Shown piece after piece: positions 24,771 to 36,578 of a stretch of 64,000 nt of DNA. The first letter of the stretch is position 1; the number at the start of each line of letters is the position of its first letter. The stretch is from Margaritifera margaritifera (Eukaryota; Mollusca; Bivalvia; Unionida; Margaritiferidae), in NCBI GenBank assembly GCA_029931535.1, contig JAQPZY010001628.1, forward strand, positions 2,800,501 to 2,864,500. Reading direction: 5' to 3'. A program made the translations under genes and the position numbers. The notes beneath the pieces were generated by a model, which worked only from the letters and a program-made list of their open reading frames with translations, did not search any database and had not been told where the DNA came from.

Positions 24771-25163
24771 CTCGGTCGTGTGTAAAATTGTTAGCTTACC
24801 TTTTGAGACTTGTCAATATTGCTATCATAAAATCGGGAGTACTGTGTTCATTACAGTTTGAATGTTTTGCAAGGCTTGTGAATGAACTACTTCTTACTTA
24901 GCCGGTACAAATCTATACTCTTTAGATCAAAAAAAAAAAAAGCGTTGAGATTCTGCACAATCTAATGCCAAATATTGTACCACGCCGACTAAACGTCCAG
25001 TGTATTTACAAACATGATCAATTTTCTATGCCTAAAAGAGCAAGCGGTAGAATAATTCTCACGAATTTTGAACTCTAACCTGTTAACTATGACTTCGAGC
25101 AGCAGACAAATAGACAGAAAATAATCTTGAATCTATTCAGACCTCAAATATTTAGTTCAGGTT

Positions 25164-25381
25164 TCAAATAAATCAATACATCGGCTAATCGTTTGGACAG
25201 AGGTTCACACTTACTCCTTCACATTTCCCGTTTAGGTAGCAGCTGTGACTGGCTTTGTGAAAGATTTGTTTCCGTGGAACAAGTCTTTGTTTCCGTATCT
25301 GATATATCACTAGATTTCATCTGAGTTGTACCAAAAGACTCCATTAGCAAGCTGCTCAACTCACAAAGTGAGTCAATCAGG
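25164..25381 (-). repeat. Exon-like repeat unit E (cluster 1)
   Basis: Minus acceptor end reads TTGACTCACTTTGTGAG. The frame after it, LSSLLMESFGTTQMKSSDIS, then DTETKTCSTETNLSQSQSQL, stays open for about 47 codons. The Cys block SCYLNGKCEGV follows in a shifted frame. The donor is lost (ATTAGCC). Confidence 0.55.
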
Positions 25382-26013
25382 TATAATTAGCGACGATTTA
25401 CTTATCAATGTTTGCTATTTTATTATCATTAAATTGGGGGCACTGTTTTTAAAATGCTAAATGAAATCATCAGTCCAGATTAACAGCTCTAAAACAGACT
25501 TTTGTTTCAACTTTGCTCAATAACATCACTAAAAACCTTAATCTGGTACGAACTGAAATTCAGCTAATCTCTCTCTCTCTCTCGTGCATACTGCGATACA
25601 CCCACTCTTATTGCGCGGGAATACGATTACCATGCAAATCTTTCCGCCATCCAAAACCACGACGGAAATTAAACTGAAAATGTTCACACAAAAAAAAAAC
25701 AAAAAAAAAAAACAAAAAAAACAAAGAACAACAAAACCTCTTGACTTTGATGAGCAGACAAAACTGAAGATAGTAAATCTGCTATTATTAATTACCTAAA
25801 TATTTATTTCAACTTCCAGCTTACCAGAATTGGGCCATTTTACGAAACAGCGAAGCATTTTGTTACTCAAACAACAAGAATAATTTATAGTTCAATTTAG
25901 AAAACAATATGTTCCTTATCTCTGTAAACAGATTTTACACATATATTAATGTATGCTTGTGATGCTTGAGGCTACAGGAAATGAGATTATAATAGAACAA
26001 TTACATTTAAATA

Positions 26014-26092
<79 letters not shown>

Positions 26093-26724
26093 TATAAACT
26101 AACAACTGAAAATTGTATAGCTTATGGAGAAGTAGGAGTACACCATATTAATGTAAATATTTAGGCAAGAATGATTTCATACAGGAGGTAACTATCTTCA
26201 ACTGTGTAGAGGTTTGCCTACTTACTTTTGGAGCCCGTCCTCCACCCCACCCCACTCCCTTTGCAAATGACTTTAAATCATTGCCAAACATCAACATACT
26301 CAACTGCTATTAACATTTTTGTGACAAAAATAACTAATTTAATTTTCATAAATGTAAGTTGAATATTGCGGCATATGATAGTTGCCAAGGGAACTTAATA
26401 TCTTGCGTCTCTGCCTCATTCAAAATATAGATATTTGACTCAGTTTTGCATACTAAGGGAAATAAATTGGGAACTTTCTGGAAATGCAGTAAAAGCGATG
26501 ACTCAAAGTTTCAGAAGATTTAACATCCGACTTTACATTATTTGATTTCAGTTCCAGCTTTTGTCCCAATAAACTTCTAGATATGAATAACAGATCAGAT
26601 GAATAGATGGTCGAGTTCTAAATTTCAGTTTTTTTTCTACTTCATTGACAACCTCACTTCATTAAGTGGAGAAATACACTGGCTTGCTAAGAAATTCCTT
26701 TATATGTGTAGGAATGCACACTTA
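25382..26724. other. Non-coding stretch with (TA)n at 26017-26096
   Basis: Holds a TC run (25569-25583), an A-rich run (25690-25732) and a long TA dinucleotide run (26017-26096). No gene seen. Confidence 0.5.
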
Positions 26725-27050
26725 TATGTATATGCATTCTGACATAGTATTACTGGTTATTTGCCATCGGTTAGTAGATTCTCTTCTTACATGTATATAC
26801 ACTTTGACATAGTATTACTGGTTATGTGCCATCGGTTAGTAGATTCTCTTCTTACATGTATACACACTTTGACATAGTATTACTGGTTATTTGCCATCGG
26901 TTAGTAGATTCTCTTCTTACATGTATATACACTTTGACATAGTATTACTGGTTATTTGCCATCGGTTAGTAGATTCTCTTCTTACATGTATATACACTTT
27001 GACATTGTATTACTGTTTATTTGCCATCGGTTAATAGATATCTCTGTTCT
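26725..27050. repeat. 65-bp minisatellite, ~5 copies
   Basis: TGCCATCGGTTAGTAGATTC starts at 26762, 26827, 26892, 26957 and 27022, an exact 65-bp period. The inner part is TATACACTTTGACATAGTAT. The last copy is the most diverged (TTAATAGATATC). Confidence 0.96.
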
Positions 27051-28676
27051 TGATATATTCTTTTTCTCCTTTTGGACTTTTCATTGTCCTCGCATCTAAA
27101 TACCAAACAGGAAATTTCTTTCAAGTTTATATCAGTCGTGGTTATTATTTAAGTATTTAGTTAATAAGAATAATAATATTATCTTAATTACAGGATACAA
27201 GTAAAAACAACAAGATAGAAATCCAAAGTTTATCATATGTTAATTCAAGAATTTTGCAGTAATCAAGTTTCATACATTTTCCGCATAGTAAGCTTTTCTT
27301 CAGCTCTTTTAGCACAACTTTATTTTGTTGTGACACACACACACACACACACACATCATATACAGATAAACTACATACGTGTTTTGTTCCGAGTCGGAGC
27401 AAGGAACGAGTTTGATGTGGTGTAGGGACATGTCAAGGTCGTTAGACTGAAACATAATCAGACTCTTTATCAAACGAGTTCTTTCCCTGACTCGGAATCA
27501 AACACGAATATCCCGCTCTTTTATATATTCCTATTAGCTGTACAGAATTCAAAAGAAACTGAAATTTATACAAGTTTGATTCGGTAGATCCAAGAATATC
27601 GACGCGCAGACATCAGTGAAAACACCTCAATAGTTCTAGTCAATGTGTGCGATATGGAAATACGGATTGAACACCCGCATCGAACACCAGCTCAGATATG
27701 TATTATTGGACCATCATCATTTAAAAATTCAGCGTCATAAAGATAAGGCTGTCTTCCGATCCCGGTGACTTTTCTCTAATGTTTGCAGATCCATTCTTTA
27801 ATGCCAAAGAACTCCACGAGCTATCTATTTTTTATAGAGACATTATCAGGTTTCTGTATTTCTTTTGCACAACTGTTACATTTACCGAACAGGTTTCAAC
27901 CATTCAAGAATTTCCTGCAGCATCATTGAAAAGCAATAACACCCTTCATATGTGCATACCTTCTAATTATGTCCACGTGGTTAAGATATAAAGTACAATC
28001 CATACGTAATCAATACTGGTCAATTCAGTTTAATATTCAATCATTCATCGTAATATATTTGTCATAACTCTGTAACTCTTCTTTTCGAAGGACGTATTTC
28101 TCCTTAAATTTTTCTCCGCACATTTTAAACTGTTTCTCTTTTTAAACTTGATGTAGAATTTGATTACACTTTTCGTAAAAGGTTCAACGACAACCGTATT
28201 AAAAATAATATGCTGCACCTGTTTAAGCAGTAATTAGTTTACTCCATAGACTATTATTTACTAGAGTCAAAATACTGACCTTGACCTTCACCCACCAGTC
28301 CCATGCTACAGTTGGACTCTCAATCTCTGAACAGCTACCAAATCAAAAGTTCAAACGGGAAAATCATGTAGATCTTCATGGAAATTCATCGAACAGTTAG
28401 ATATGTATGGAGATATATGTAGGTCTTACATTGATTTTGGGGTATTACATTTGACCTTGAAACGTGACCTTGACATTTTAACAAAAAATGACTACGTTGT
28501 TTTTCAGATTCCTTTTATCATGAGCTTTTGAATGATATATATTGTCAACTTTTCTCGCGAACCTCCCACTGGAATAGGATTGACCCTGAATTAATTAAAA
28601 TATTTTTCAAATTAAAATGTACTTTCAAAAACGTATAAAAGCACGAGTCACTAGAGAAGCATTCTCTCTGACAAAC
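27051..28676. other. Non-coding stretch
   Basis: Nothing supported beyond a short CA run (27332-27355) and scattered GACCTTGACCTT motifs near 28277 and 28454, which are common in molluscan repeats. The frame at 27779-27991 has no motif. Confidence 0.45.
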
Positions 28677-28865
28677 CAGTGGCGTAGCGGAGGGGGGGGG
28701 GAGACGGGGGGGGGGGGAGACGAAAGGGGCTGTGGCCCCGGGCAGCACTGTCTAGGGGGCGGCAATTTGGTAAGAGTATCGTATATATCATAAATAATAC
28801 GAATGGAGCGGGGGCGTAATTTTGGTAGTTGGTCCTGGGCGGCACTTCGACTCGCTACGCCACTG
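28677..28865. mobile_element. hAT-like MITE (CAGTGGCGTAG ends), 189 bp
   Basis: CAGTGGCGTAGCG (28677) is inverted as CGCTACGCCACTG (ending 28865). GACAAAC flanks both sides (28670-28676 and 28866-28872), seven identical bases. Inside are GA/poly-G tracts, GGCCCCGGGCAGCAC and GGGCGGCA. The end sequence and internal GGC-rich blocks match the elements at 39560 and 47656, which have 8-bp duplications. Confidence 0.82.
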
Positions 28866-29306
28866 GACAAACATATCTTTAATGCACAGACCCTCAAGTT
28901 TTTGTCTAACTACTCTTATAAGCCATAAATGAGTATCACAAGACACTGCATCCCACATTCCTGACAAGCCATTTTCTGTCAATATATCTCTAACATACTT
29001 AATCCAAGGAAAGTTGTACTATTTTGGTAATGATACGCTCCACTGCTTCAGGATGGTCCCACTCTATATCGCAATAAGACTCCTAAAAGGTTTGATCGAT
29101 ACATTATCAAGTAATTCAGAGATGCAATTTTGTTCTTAATCTGTTAAGTATTGAATTAAGTGCAATAAGAACAGGTCATGGTATAACACATTCGACAAGG
29201 CGGAGAGAATTTGTTTTGTGGCCTATTTGGAATCTGTTTGAATCGCAGAGCACGTAGCAAATGTTTTCCTCAATATCTTGGGTCTGGGTCCTAATGCCAT
29301 TTTAAA

Positions 29307-29508
29307 AGAAGCACACGAGTTACCTGGAATTTATGTGCAAGAAAAAAAGCATACGAGTTACCTGGAATTTATGTGCAAGAAAAAAAGCACACGAGTTACC
29401 TGGAATTTATGTGCAAGAAAAAAAGCACACGAGTTACCTGGAATTTATGTGCAAGAAAAAAAGCTCACGAGTTACCTGCAATTTATGTGCAAGAAAAAAA
29501 AGCAAAGC
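29307..29508. repeat. 38-bp minisatellite, ~5 copies
   Basis: GCACACGAGTTACCTGGAAT followed by TTATGTGCAAGAAAAAAA, 38 bp. Because 38 is not a multiple of three, successive copies are read in different frames, so the continuous frame through the block is not a repeated protein. Confidence 0.94.
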
Positions 29509-32016
29509 ATAATGTTATCTCACAAACTGTAAAAGGCTAGAAATCAATTTCAAGGAATTAAACATTTTAATAAGAAATGAGGTTGTATATTTAAAAACAA
29601 ATATTGCAAAAATATTGATGACTGAGAATTAGAGACCTTATGAAGAAGGATGAATCAGACGGAATTAATACTAATCCTAATCCTTTTTTCGGATTATCTC
29701 GAGTTTTGTGCCTTTCTGGTCTCCAATGAAGAATGTAAATTTTGGAGGTTGGATAAGTGCTTCAAAATCTTCATAGCTTGTATGTTTAATGTGGGAACAA
29801 GCTTTATTCCAGAGATTGTTGGTTGCTGTGAGATGCAAAAGAAGAAACTGATTTGTGGTATCCATGGGCAGCTTGACCCTTCTTTGACCGATAACTATTT
29901 GTGTCCTGAACAAGTTCAATTAATAGTATAACAAGGTTAAAAACTTTATAAGTTTTCTATGTAATGGATGGTTTTACCAAACAGAACAAAATTTAAAAAC
30001 ATCAGTTTTGTTTGCGCATGCTGCCCAGAGAAATTACTTTATTTATGTGGCCCAGATAATCATCAATCGTTCTGCATGCTCAGTAGATTCTGTAGCATTG
30101 ATATCGAAAGCACAAGTTATGCCCAACGGTTTGAATGTTCAACACTTACAAAAAGAAGTTCGTTGGTTGGTTGGCTTATTTTTAACAGTACTTTCAACAT
30201 ATTATTGGCTATATCATGCTGAGGAAATGGAAGCGAAGTGCCTTTCCCAAGGACATACTGAGGAAGCCGACACGGGCTGGCCTGGGCCAGTATAAACGTC
30301 AGAAGAAGCAGACATCAGAGTAATATACTAAATGCCATCAAAGCTACCATCAGGGAACTTACATCGGATACTAACTTTATTCCTTTTGTTTTTCCTCTTA
30401 TGGACCACTCAACTTTGCATACAAACGTATGATTTTCCCTGGGACTGAAATGTATAGGTACTCAACTATACTTTGGTCTTGTATATAAGGAGCTTGACAG
30501 ACAACAGCTTTTACCGTTTTGTCCGTCCGTCCGTCATGGGTTTCTCTGGTTAACAATAACTGGCTTGCATATAATGGAAAATGTACATTTCGTAAGTTGT
30601 TTTGTGTCAAGTTTAAAAGACATCTCGAATTTGTCCTCATACTTAAGTCCGTAAAGTCACGACGGAAGCAATGAAGAAGTTTACATGTATCTGATGTTAG
30701 TAAACATTTTTCTCCAAACTATTAGCTGAAGTATGGTGAAAACAAACTGAAAACCATCTCCCCCAACCCTCTTCTGGAATTCGAAATAGTTTGTCATAAA
30801 AACTCTGTAGCTGTTGTGTGATGGCTAGATGATGTTGCCCAACCAAATATTGTAGGTCATTGTGACCATATTTGACAGTTAGAAGATGTAGGGATTGTAC
30901 AAAAAGAATGCCTTTGCCCATGAACTGTACAATGTGTTTTCGGAAGTTCTTGTGCAGTCATCACGGTTCCAGTAGGTTGGCAGGCCTGTACTCCACAGAG
31001 ATGTACAAATGTAGTAGTGATGGTAGGATACTATGTGAAAAATCTCACGATTGTTTTAATTGTATTCAGAGGATTTGAAGAGCGTGAAACCAGTGATTGT
31101 AGCCATATTTTGACACGACTCATGCCCTATACATGCTATATAGACGTAAAGATAATTGCAGTACAATGTAGAGGTATTGAAAGGCTATTTATTTTATTTA
31201 ATGGATACCACCAACTTGTTACTTGAAAACAGTAAAAGCTATCCAATGGACTGACAGAAAAGCCATTGAATTATACGTCCTGCCATAGGCAGTTGAATAA
31301 AACTGAACAAAAAAATTATATCATGTGTCTATGGAGAGTCATTAGGCTTTTACTCAGATTCACCAGTGTACATGGCGCTTCCACGAGATGATGGATCCAG
31401 GCGTGATAGGTCAAGGTCCCAGGGTGAATTGTTGTTTAGTGTTTGAAGGAAAATTGTTTAGAGCTGAATGAAGATGCAATATTTTCTGTTTCCATGCATG
31501 CATTATTATCACATCTGTCAGATATTTGCAGAAGAATTGAGTGATTAAAAGGTCAAAGATAAAGGTCACACGGGTTGTTTATTCATGCTTTAATAGGGCT
31601 GAGGCAGTGTGGTCGCAGGCGAGATGATAATATATTACGGATTTGTTAAGTTATTTGGTAGAAAGTTTTTATTTAGAAAAGTGCTTTGAAAAGTCCGATT
31701 TGTCTACACCAGCAATAACTGCTACATAAACAGAGTGTGTATCTTTAGGAATGTAACTTCAACTTTGACCTTGATCTGTGATAGTGACCTTGATGAGAAA
31801 CAATAGCAACATTTTTGTTGCTGTTGTTGTTTTTTTTCTAAATTCCTCATAGTCTTAGATTTAAAATGATATATCTGCCAACTTTCCTCACTAAATTCCC
31901 ACGGAAGACAAATATATGACAACTGTCCCTGGACTAATTACTCTATCACCGAATCCGGCGACTATTATGAACAGGCAAAGAGGAAGAGGATAGGCCTGCA
32001 GTCATACTTGCGATCT
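29509..32016. other. Stretch without a recognised gene
   Basis: Several frames of 68-95 codons occur: 29650-29931 (+), the overlapping 29677-29919 (-), 30008-30295 (+) and 30872-31078 (+, Cys-rich, reading RRCRDCTKRMPLPMNCTMCF). None carries a motif I can name or a convincing splice pair. GTCCGTCCGTCCGTC near 30520 and GACCTTGA motifs near 31760-31790 suggest old interspersed repeats. Confidence 0.4.
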
Positions 32017-32215
32017 ACATGAATTAATACTTTGTCTAGCCTCTACAACTTTAATTTACTTCTCTCCAGTTACAATTATTACGGCAACTGCGTATTGCTT
32101 CTCCTGAAGACATTGTCCATAGAACTGGGATATGTGCTGATATCTGAAGAATTGTCCGATTTAGTTTTATTGTCATCTGATTTTATTAGCAGGATCCTTT
32201 GCTAACCAAGCATGA
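32017..32215 (-). repeat. Exon-like repeat unit F (cluster 2)
   Basis: Minus frame reads ILLIKSDDNKTKSDNSSDIS, then TYPSSMDNVFRRSNTQLP and stops; the Cys block survives in a shifted frame as RSCRNNCNWREV. Neither minus splice site is intact. The plus strand is also open here (NYYGNCVLLLLKTLSIELGY onward), so strand choice rests on the other units. Confidence 0.5.
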
Positions 32216-32940
32216 CTATGTTCACATACCTATGCAGGTTTCATATTTATCATTATAAAGGAGTGGTAAATATCTACCGGGAGAAGGGTAGGTGCAATTT
32301 TGGGGTGGGGTTTCATTTTTTTGCGCACTCCAAAAATAAAGCGTACCATTTTTCGTGCCAAACGAACGGTAGGTTGCAATTCAAATTTCACGATAGGTGA
32401 TTATACTAGGTGTAATGTCATTGGGGGAGGGTCGAAGTTTTATGCAGAATGATTTCTAAATAAATAAATAAATTTAAAAAAAAAACTTTAAAAAAACACT
32501 GCTCCCTCCCCAACATATATGGACTGCTTCTTACAGACATGGGACTTTTTGTCGAATTAAATTCATACTATTTATGAGGCTTTGCGGACATTGGTTTATA
32601 TTTCCTGTTTTTCGTTCACACAGATATCAAGAACCATGAACTCAGTTTGTATGGACAGAAAAGAGGGGAAACAACTATTCAATGCGTTTCTTTGCAGATA
32701 GCTACTTTTAAATTTTAGAAAACAATTATAGGATTATTCAGAAGCCAGAAAGTAGGACCTACGTGTGCCCATCACATCGTGTAAAGATCAATGCACAATT
32801 AAAATTTAGCTTTATTGAGACAAATTAATTTAGTTATTAAGAGATGAATAATGTAAGCACTGAATTTAAAATGAAGGAAAATATCTTCTCAAGACCCCGA
32901 GAATATATTGTCATAAACATAAATAGAACTGTGAAAATGT

Positions 32941-32998
32941 TCGGTCTCTAAATAAATAAATAAATAAATAAAAATAAATAAATAAATAAAAATAAATA
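32941..32998. repeat. (AAAT)n microsatellite
   Basis: Imperfect AAAT/AATA tetranucleotide run. The rest of 32216-33980 shows diverged flank of the exon-like unit near 33540-33640 and nothing else recognisable. Confidence 0.9.
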
Positions 32999-33980
32999 TG
33001 GCAATGATTAAAATCACACATTTCATTTATATGTGTGGTTCCAAAGTGCAAAACATTCGTGGAATAGAATCACAAACGACATCAAAATCAGTCATACCGG
33101 CACATGTCATAACAAGTAAACACCGCTAATTCTACCTTACGTGCGCGCCACCTAGCGATATCGTCAAGGGAGACAACCTTTCACGGTTGATTACGGTATC
33201 TCAAAAGAAACGTATTGGAATAGAGTCCATGAAATCAACGTCTATATAGGAGTCTTCAAGTTCTCTTTGCAAGTGTATGCACTGATGCCACGAAAAGCTT
33301 AACATTGAAGAAATCCCAATTCTGTTGACAATTCGCTCAATTTATTGCAGCATAAAACCTAACTTCAACTAGGAAAACGAATGCCAATACCTCCGATTCC
33401 CTTTTAAGACCAGCATCAAAACTGATTATATAAAACATGGAACTCTAAGAACAAAGAGAGATCATATTCATGTACAGCTAATTGACAATTATTTATTTAG
33501 GGATATTGCTGTAAAAGTTTTATTTTCCATATTTGTGGGGCTTGAAGAGTTTCATTTTTTATTTCCTCCATTCTTCACTTACAGGTTGGGTAAGAACTAC
33601 TGATCAATATTTATGTTTCGATTATGGGACAATTTGTAATAAGTTTTACAGATAAACCTGTTATTTGGGCGCCTTGAAAATGGAGGTTTAATTTCAAAAG
33701 TCACTAAAACTGTATCATGTCAAAGGTCAAAATTCGGCTATCCTTTTGCTTAAATACTGTACAACAAATTAGTTTCACATTCACTTGTAATCCATTCTTC
33801 ATATCCCTTAAACATTAAACAAAAAACAAAAAACAAAAATCTATATTCAAAACTTCAATCGATAAAGTGTTTTTCGTCAAATATTACATTAGCCCATGAA
33901 TCAACTAGCCCTAATAACCAAGGAAAACTAAAGAGGGCGAGCCTGGCGTTATTCATGCGCACAGTACATAGTTTGGCCTT

Positions 33981-34147
33981 TGCATAAATCGATACTTTGT
34001 CTCGCTTTATCTACATGTTGTACAACTTTACACCTCTACAGTTTCCGTAGCTGTGGCAACTACGCCTGGTTTCATCAGAGGACATTCCCTGTGGAGAAAG
34101 GCTTTGTGCCCATATCTGAAATATCTCAGTACTTCATCTTTGTGTCG
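33981..34147 (-). repeat. Exon-like repeat unit G (cluster 2), interrupted by a SINE
   Basis: Minus frame near the donor end reads SDETRRSCHSYGNCRGVKLY. The donor has changed (GCGAGAC). The acceptor end is missing because the tRNA-derived SINE at 34148 starts exactly inside the unit. The plus frame across the unit is open too (CGNYAWFHQRTFPVEKGFVP), an example of the two-strand ambiguity in this family. Confidence 0.55.
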
Positions 34148-34345
34148 GAGCCGCGGTGGCTTAGTGCTTAGAGTGTTGGACTTGTGACCAGAAGGGAGCG
34201 GGTTCAGCTCCTGTACAGACCAGGCCGGATCAGCCGCCTTGGTATATCACTGAGAAAGACACTTTACTCCAATTGCCGCGGCACGATATAGCCTTTCATG
34301 TGTTGATGTGTCTTTACACACCAATCGCTCAATCGTCTTAGTGTC
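34148..34345 (+). mobile_element. tRNA-derived SINE, copy 1
   Basis: The head is tRNA-like: GAGCCGCGGTGGCTTAGTGC holds an A-box-like TGGCTTAGTGC, and GGTTCAGCTCC is a B-box one or two bases from GGTTCRANTCC. The anticodon-loop equivalent CTTGTGA resembles tRNA-Thr(TGT), so a tRNA-Thr origin is possible. The body has CACTGAGAAAGACACTTTAC and CTCCAATTGCC, a block common in invertebrate SINEs. The right border is uncertain. It splits exon-like unit G. Confidence 0.75.
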
Positions 34346-34785
34346 GCGTGACACTATTAGCAGTTATTTTAAGTTATGTTTAACTTTACAGGTTAGTTAT
34401 TTGACTATCACAGATATGGCCGCACTGTTCTTGATTTTATTTCATACTCAATGCAGGACTTCACAGATTTAATCTTTGTTTTCCCCATTCTTCATTCACA
34501 CGTGGTTTCAGAAATACTGATCGAATTTTATGCGTAGAAGAGAGAAAAAACTTTGTAAAATTTTGAATAAACTTAATAAAATTTACTCTTACACAAAAAA
34601 TGCAGTTGATCAAAGTGTTTTGTATAAATATACTATTCAGTCAATTAAAGATCTGGCTGGTAACAAATCCAAATTTAACTAACTTACTGTCTTAATACAA
34701 CCCCTCCCCTTTGACTTCGATCAACAGTCAAAAAGTAAGCCTGGTATTCTGGTATTGTTCATGAGCTGAAACTCCATTCGACTTT

Positions 34786-34981
34786 GTACATAAATCGATA
34801 AAGCTCACCTTCCGTTGAAGTAGTTTAATTTTACTCCTCTACACTTCCCGTTGTTGTGGCAACTATGTCTAGTTTCCTCGAAGGACGTTCCCCATAGAGC
34901 CAGGCTTTGTGCCCATATCTGATATTAGCGTCATCTGACTCCATTAGCGGGGTATTCAACTGACAAAGGTGATTCAGTCAG
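34786..34981 (-). repeat. Exon-like repeat unit H (cluster 2), both splice sites kept
   Basis: Minus acceptor TCACCTTTGTCAG precedes a 153-nt body (34807-34959) and donor GGAAG/GTGAGC follows. From the acceptor the frame reads LNTPLMESDDANIRYGHKAW, then LYGERPSRKLDIVATTTGSV-EE, then a stop 43 codons in. A small deletion relative to the consensus shifts the frame. Confidence 0.6.
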
Positions 34982-35162
34982 AAGTAATAATGTTCGCATA
35001 CCTTTCCAGATTTAATGAATCGGAGGAACTTTTCAAACTGTTTGTGAGGCTTGACGGGTTTTAATCCTGATTTCTTCGATCACACGGTGCTTGAGATGTA
35101 TCGATCGATTTTTCAGTATGTATTGATTACAGGATCAACATTTTCACACAAAGAACCCCACA

Positions 35163-35234
35163 AACTCTCTCTCTGTCTCTGTCTGTCTCTCTCTCTGTCT
35201 CTGTCTGTCTCTCTCTCTCTCTATATATATATAT
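35163..35234. repeat. (CT)n/(TA)n microsatellite
   Basis: CT/GTCT dinucleotide and tetranucleotide run ending in a short TA run. Confidence 0.95.
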
Positions 35235-35437
35235 AATCAAACAGAAGTTACAGAGGTAATTCGCCCCTACCAGGATTAGTACCAGCACCGCTAATAAAAG
35301 CACTTGGTGCCTGTTCTTGTGCACCGGCGCCATGTCCCAGTCGACCATGCACTTGTCCCCAAAAAAGGATGGAACAAGATCCAAGGAAAGGACTCGACGT
35401 GCTTGAAAACTCAGTCGCTTGGCAAGCGGAATTTAAC

Positions 35438-35439
<2 letters not shown>

Positions 35440-35472
<33 letters not shown>

Positions 35473-35496
35473 GAGAGAGAGAGAGAGGGGGGGGGG
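35440..35496. repeat. (GA)n microsatellite with G run
   Basis: GA run followed by about ten G. Between this and the CT run at 35163 is a more GC-rich block (35260-35420) of unknown origin. Confidence 0.93.
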
Positions 35497-35783
35497 AGCT
35501 AACAATACAATTTTTAAATGAAACCATTTTAATATTCACCTCTTTTTATTTTATGAAGCCATTAAAAAATTCACATCGAAAATCGAGATTCATACAGGAT
35601 AGCTTGACGCTAACAAGGCATGCAATATCAAGATTAATCCCTTGCCAAAATCACTTCCAAAAAATGCACTATTTTAACAAATTCAATCGATAGAATGAAT
35701 TGAAAACATTACTCCTTGAACATCGTAACTTTAATCAACAGGCAAATATAAAGAGGGTGAGCATGGTAATGTATATGCTATGT

Positions 35784-36000
35784 AGAAATCGATATATCGG
35801 CTCACCTTCCTTAGAGCTGATCCAGCCTTATTCCTCAACAGTTCCCATTTGTAGCAACTGTGACGGCTCCACCACAAGAGTTCCCTATAACCTAAGCTTT
35901 CTGCCCGATCTAATATATGATCAGACTGCATCTTACTTGTGTCATCTGACTTAGTTAGGAGACTCCTAAACTGACAAAGGTAAGTCAATTACGTGCAGTC
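35784..36000 (-). repeat. Exon-like repeat unit I (cluster 2), best preserved
   Basis: Contains all family landmarks: CTCACCTTCC, CAGTTCCCATTTGTAGCAAC, GTGTCATCTGACT, and CTGACAAAGGTAAGTCAATT (plus strand). The minus-strand cassette inside is described at 35806-35970. Confidence 0.65.
35806..35970 (-). CDS. Candidate 55-codon cassette exon (best copy of the exon array)
   Basis: Minus strand: acceptor TTACCTTTGTCAG directly precedes 35970, and donor AAG/GTGAGC follows 35806 (GT at 35804-35805). The 165 nt between are open from end to end and divisible by three, so the cassette is phase-symmetric (0,0). It reads FRSLLTKSDDTSKMQSDHIL, then DRAESLGYRELLWWSRHSCY, then KWELLRNKAGSALRK. The family-wide SC block is present as SCYKW but the second Cys of SCHNNGNC is absent. 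No known domain is recognised. It may be a real alternative exon, a relic of an exon duplication, or repeat DNA that mimics splice sites; the plus strand also shows a weaker AG/GT pair. Confidence 0.35.
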
Positions 36001-36578
36001 ACGATTCATTTATCTTCAGTAGACCTAAGTTCAATATAGTACTATTATGAAGTAGAGGGGCACAATTTTCAATTCTACTTAAAACTCGTTGTTAAACTAG
36101 ACATTTTATAATCTTGAAGTTTTATAATCTTGAAGTACTCCATTCTTCCTTAACATGGCGATTAAGACTCGTTGATTATTTCGTATGTACATAATACATG
36201 GCAAACTTTTCTTTGTTTAACATAGATAACATAATCACCAGTAGATGTTCCTTAGGAATCATTAAAAAAGTTTGATTTTAACCTAATATTATGCAAGCAA
36301 AAAAAAAAAAAAAAACTACTACCTGTTAGAATTCAAAATTAATATCATCGTCCGATAAATATAAACATTCGACATATCGTCTAACATCGATAAGGAATCT
36401 AAACCTTCTAAAACCACCATCATGATCATTGGAGTGCTGTTCATAAAAAAATCAATCAGTACAGCGTTTCACATGAATTACAACTATACTCTCTTAACAC
36501 CCTGACTTTGATCAACAGGCGAAAACGAGGAGGGCGAGTCTGGCATTATTTATAAGCTGAATCCGCATTCAGCCTCTG

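Noticed and set aside
29650..30295. Run of frames of 80-95 codons, including a minus frame with protein-like look
   Set aside because: No recognisable motif, overlapping frames on both strands, and no convincing splice pair; kept as unassigned sequence.
34148..34225. tRNA gene
   Set aside because: A and B boxes are present but the stems are imperfect and a SINE body follows; the same structure recurs at 40406, so it is a SINE head.
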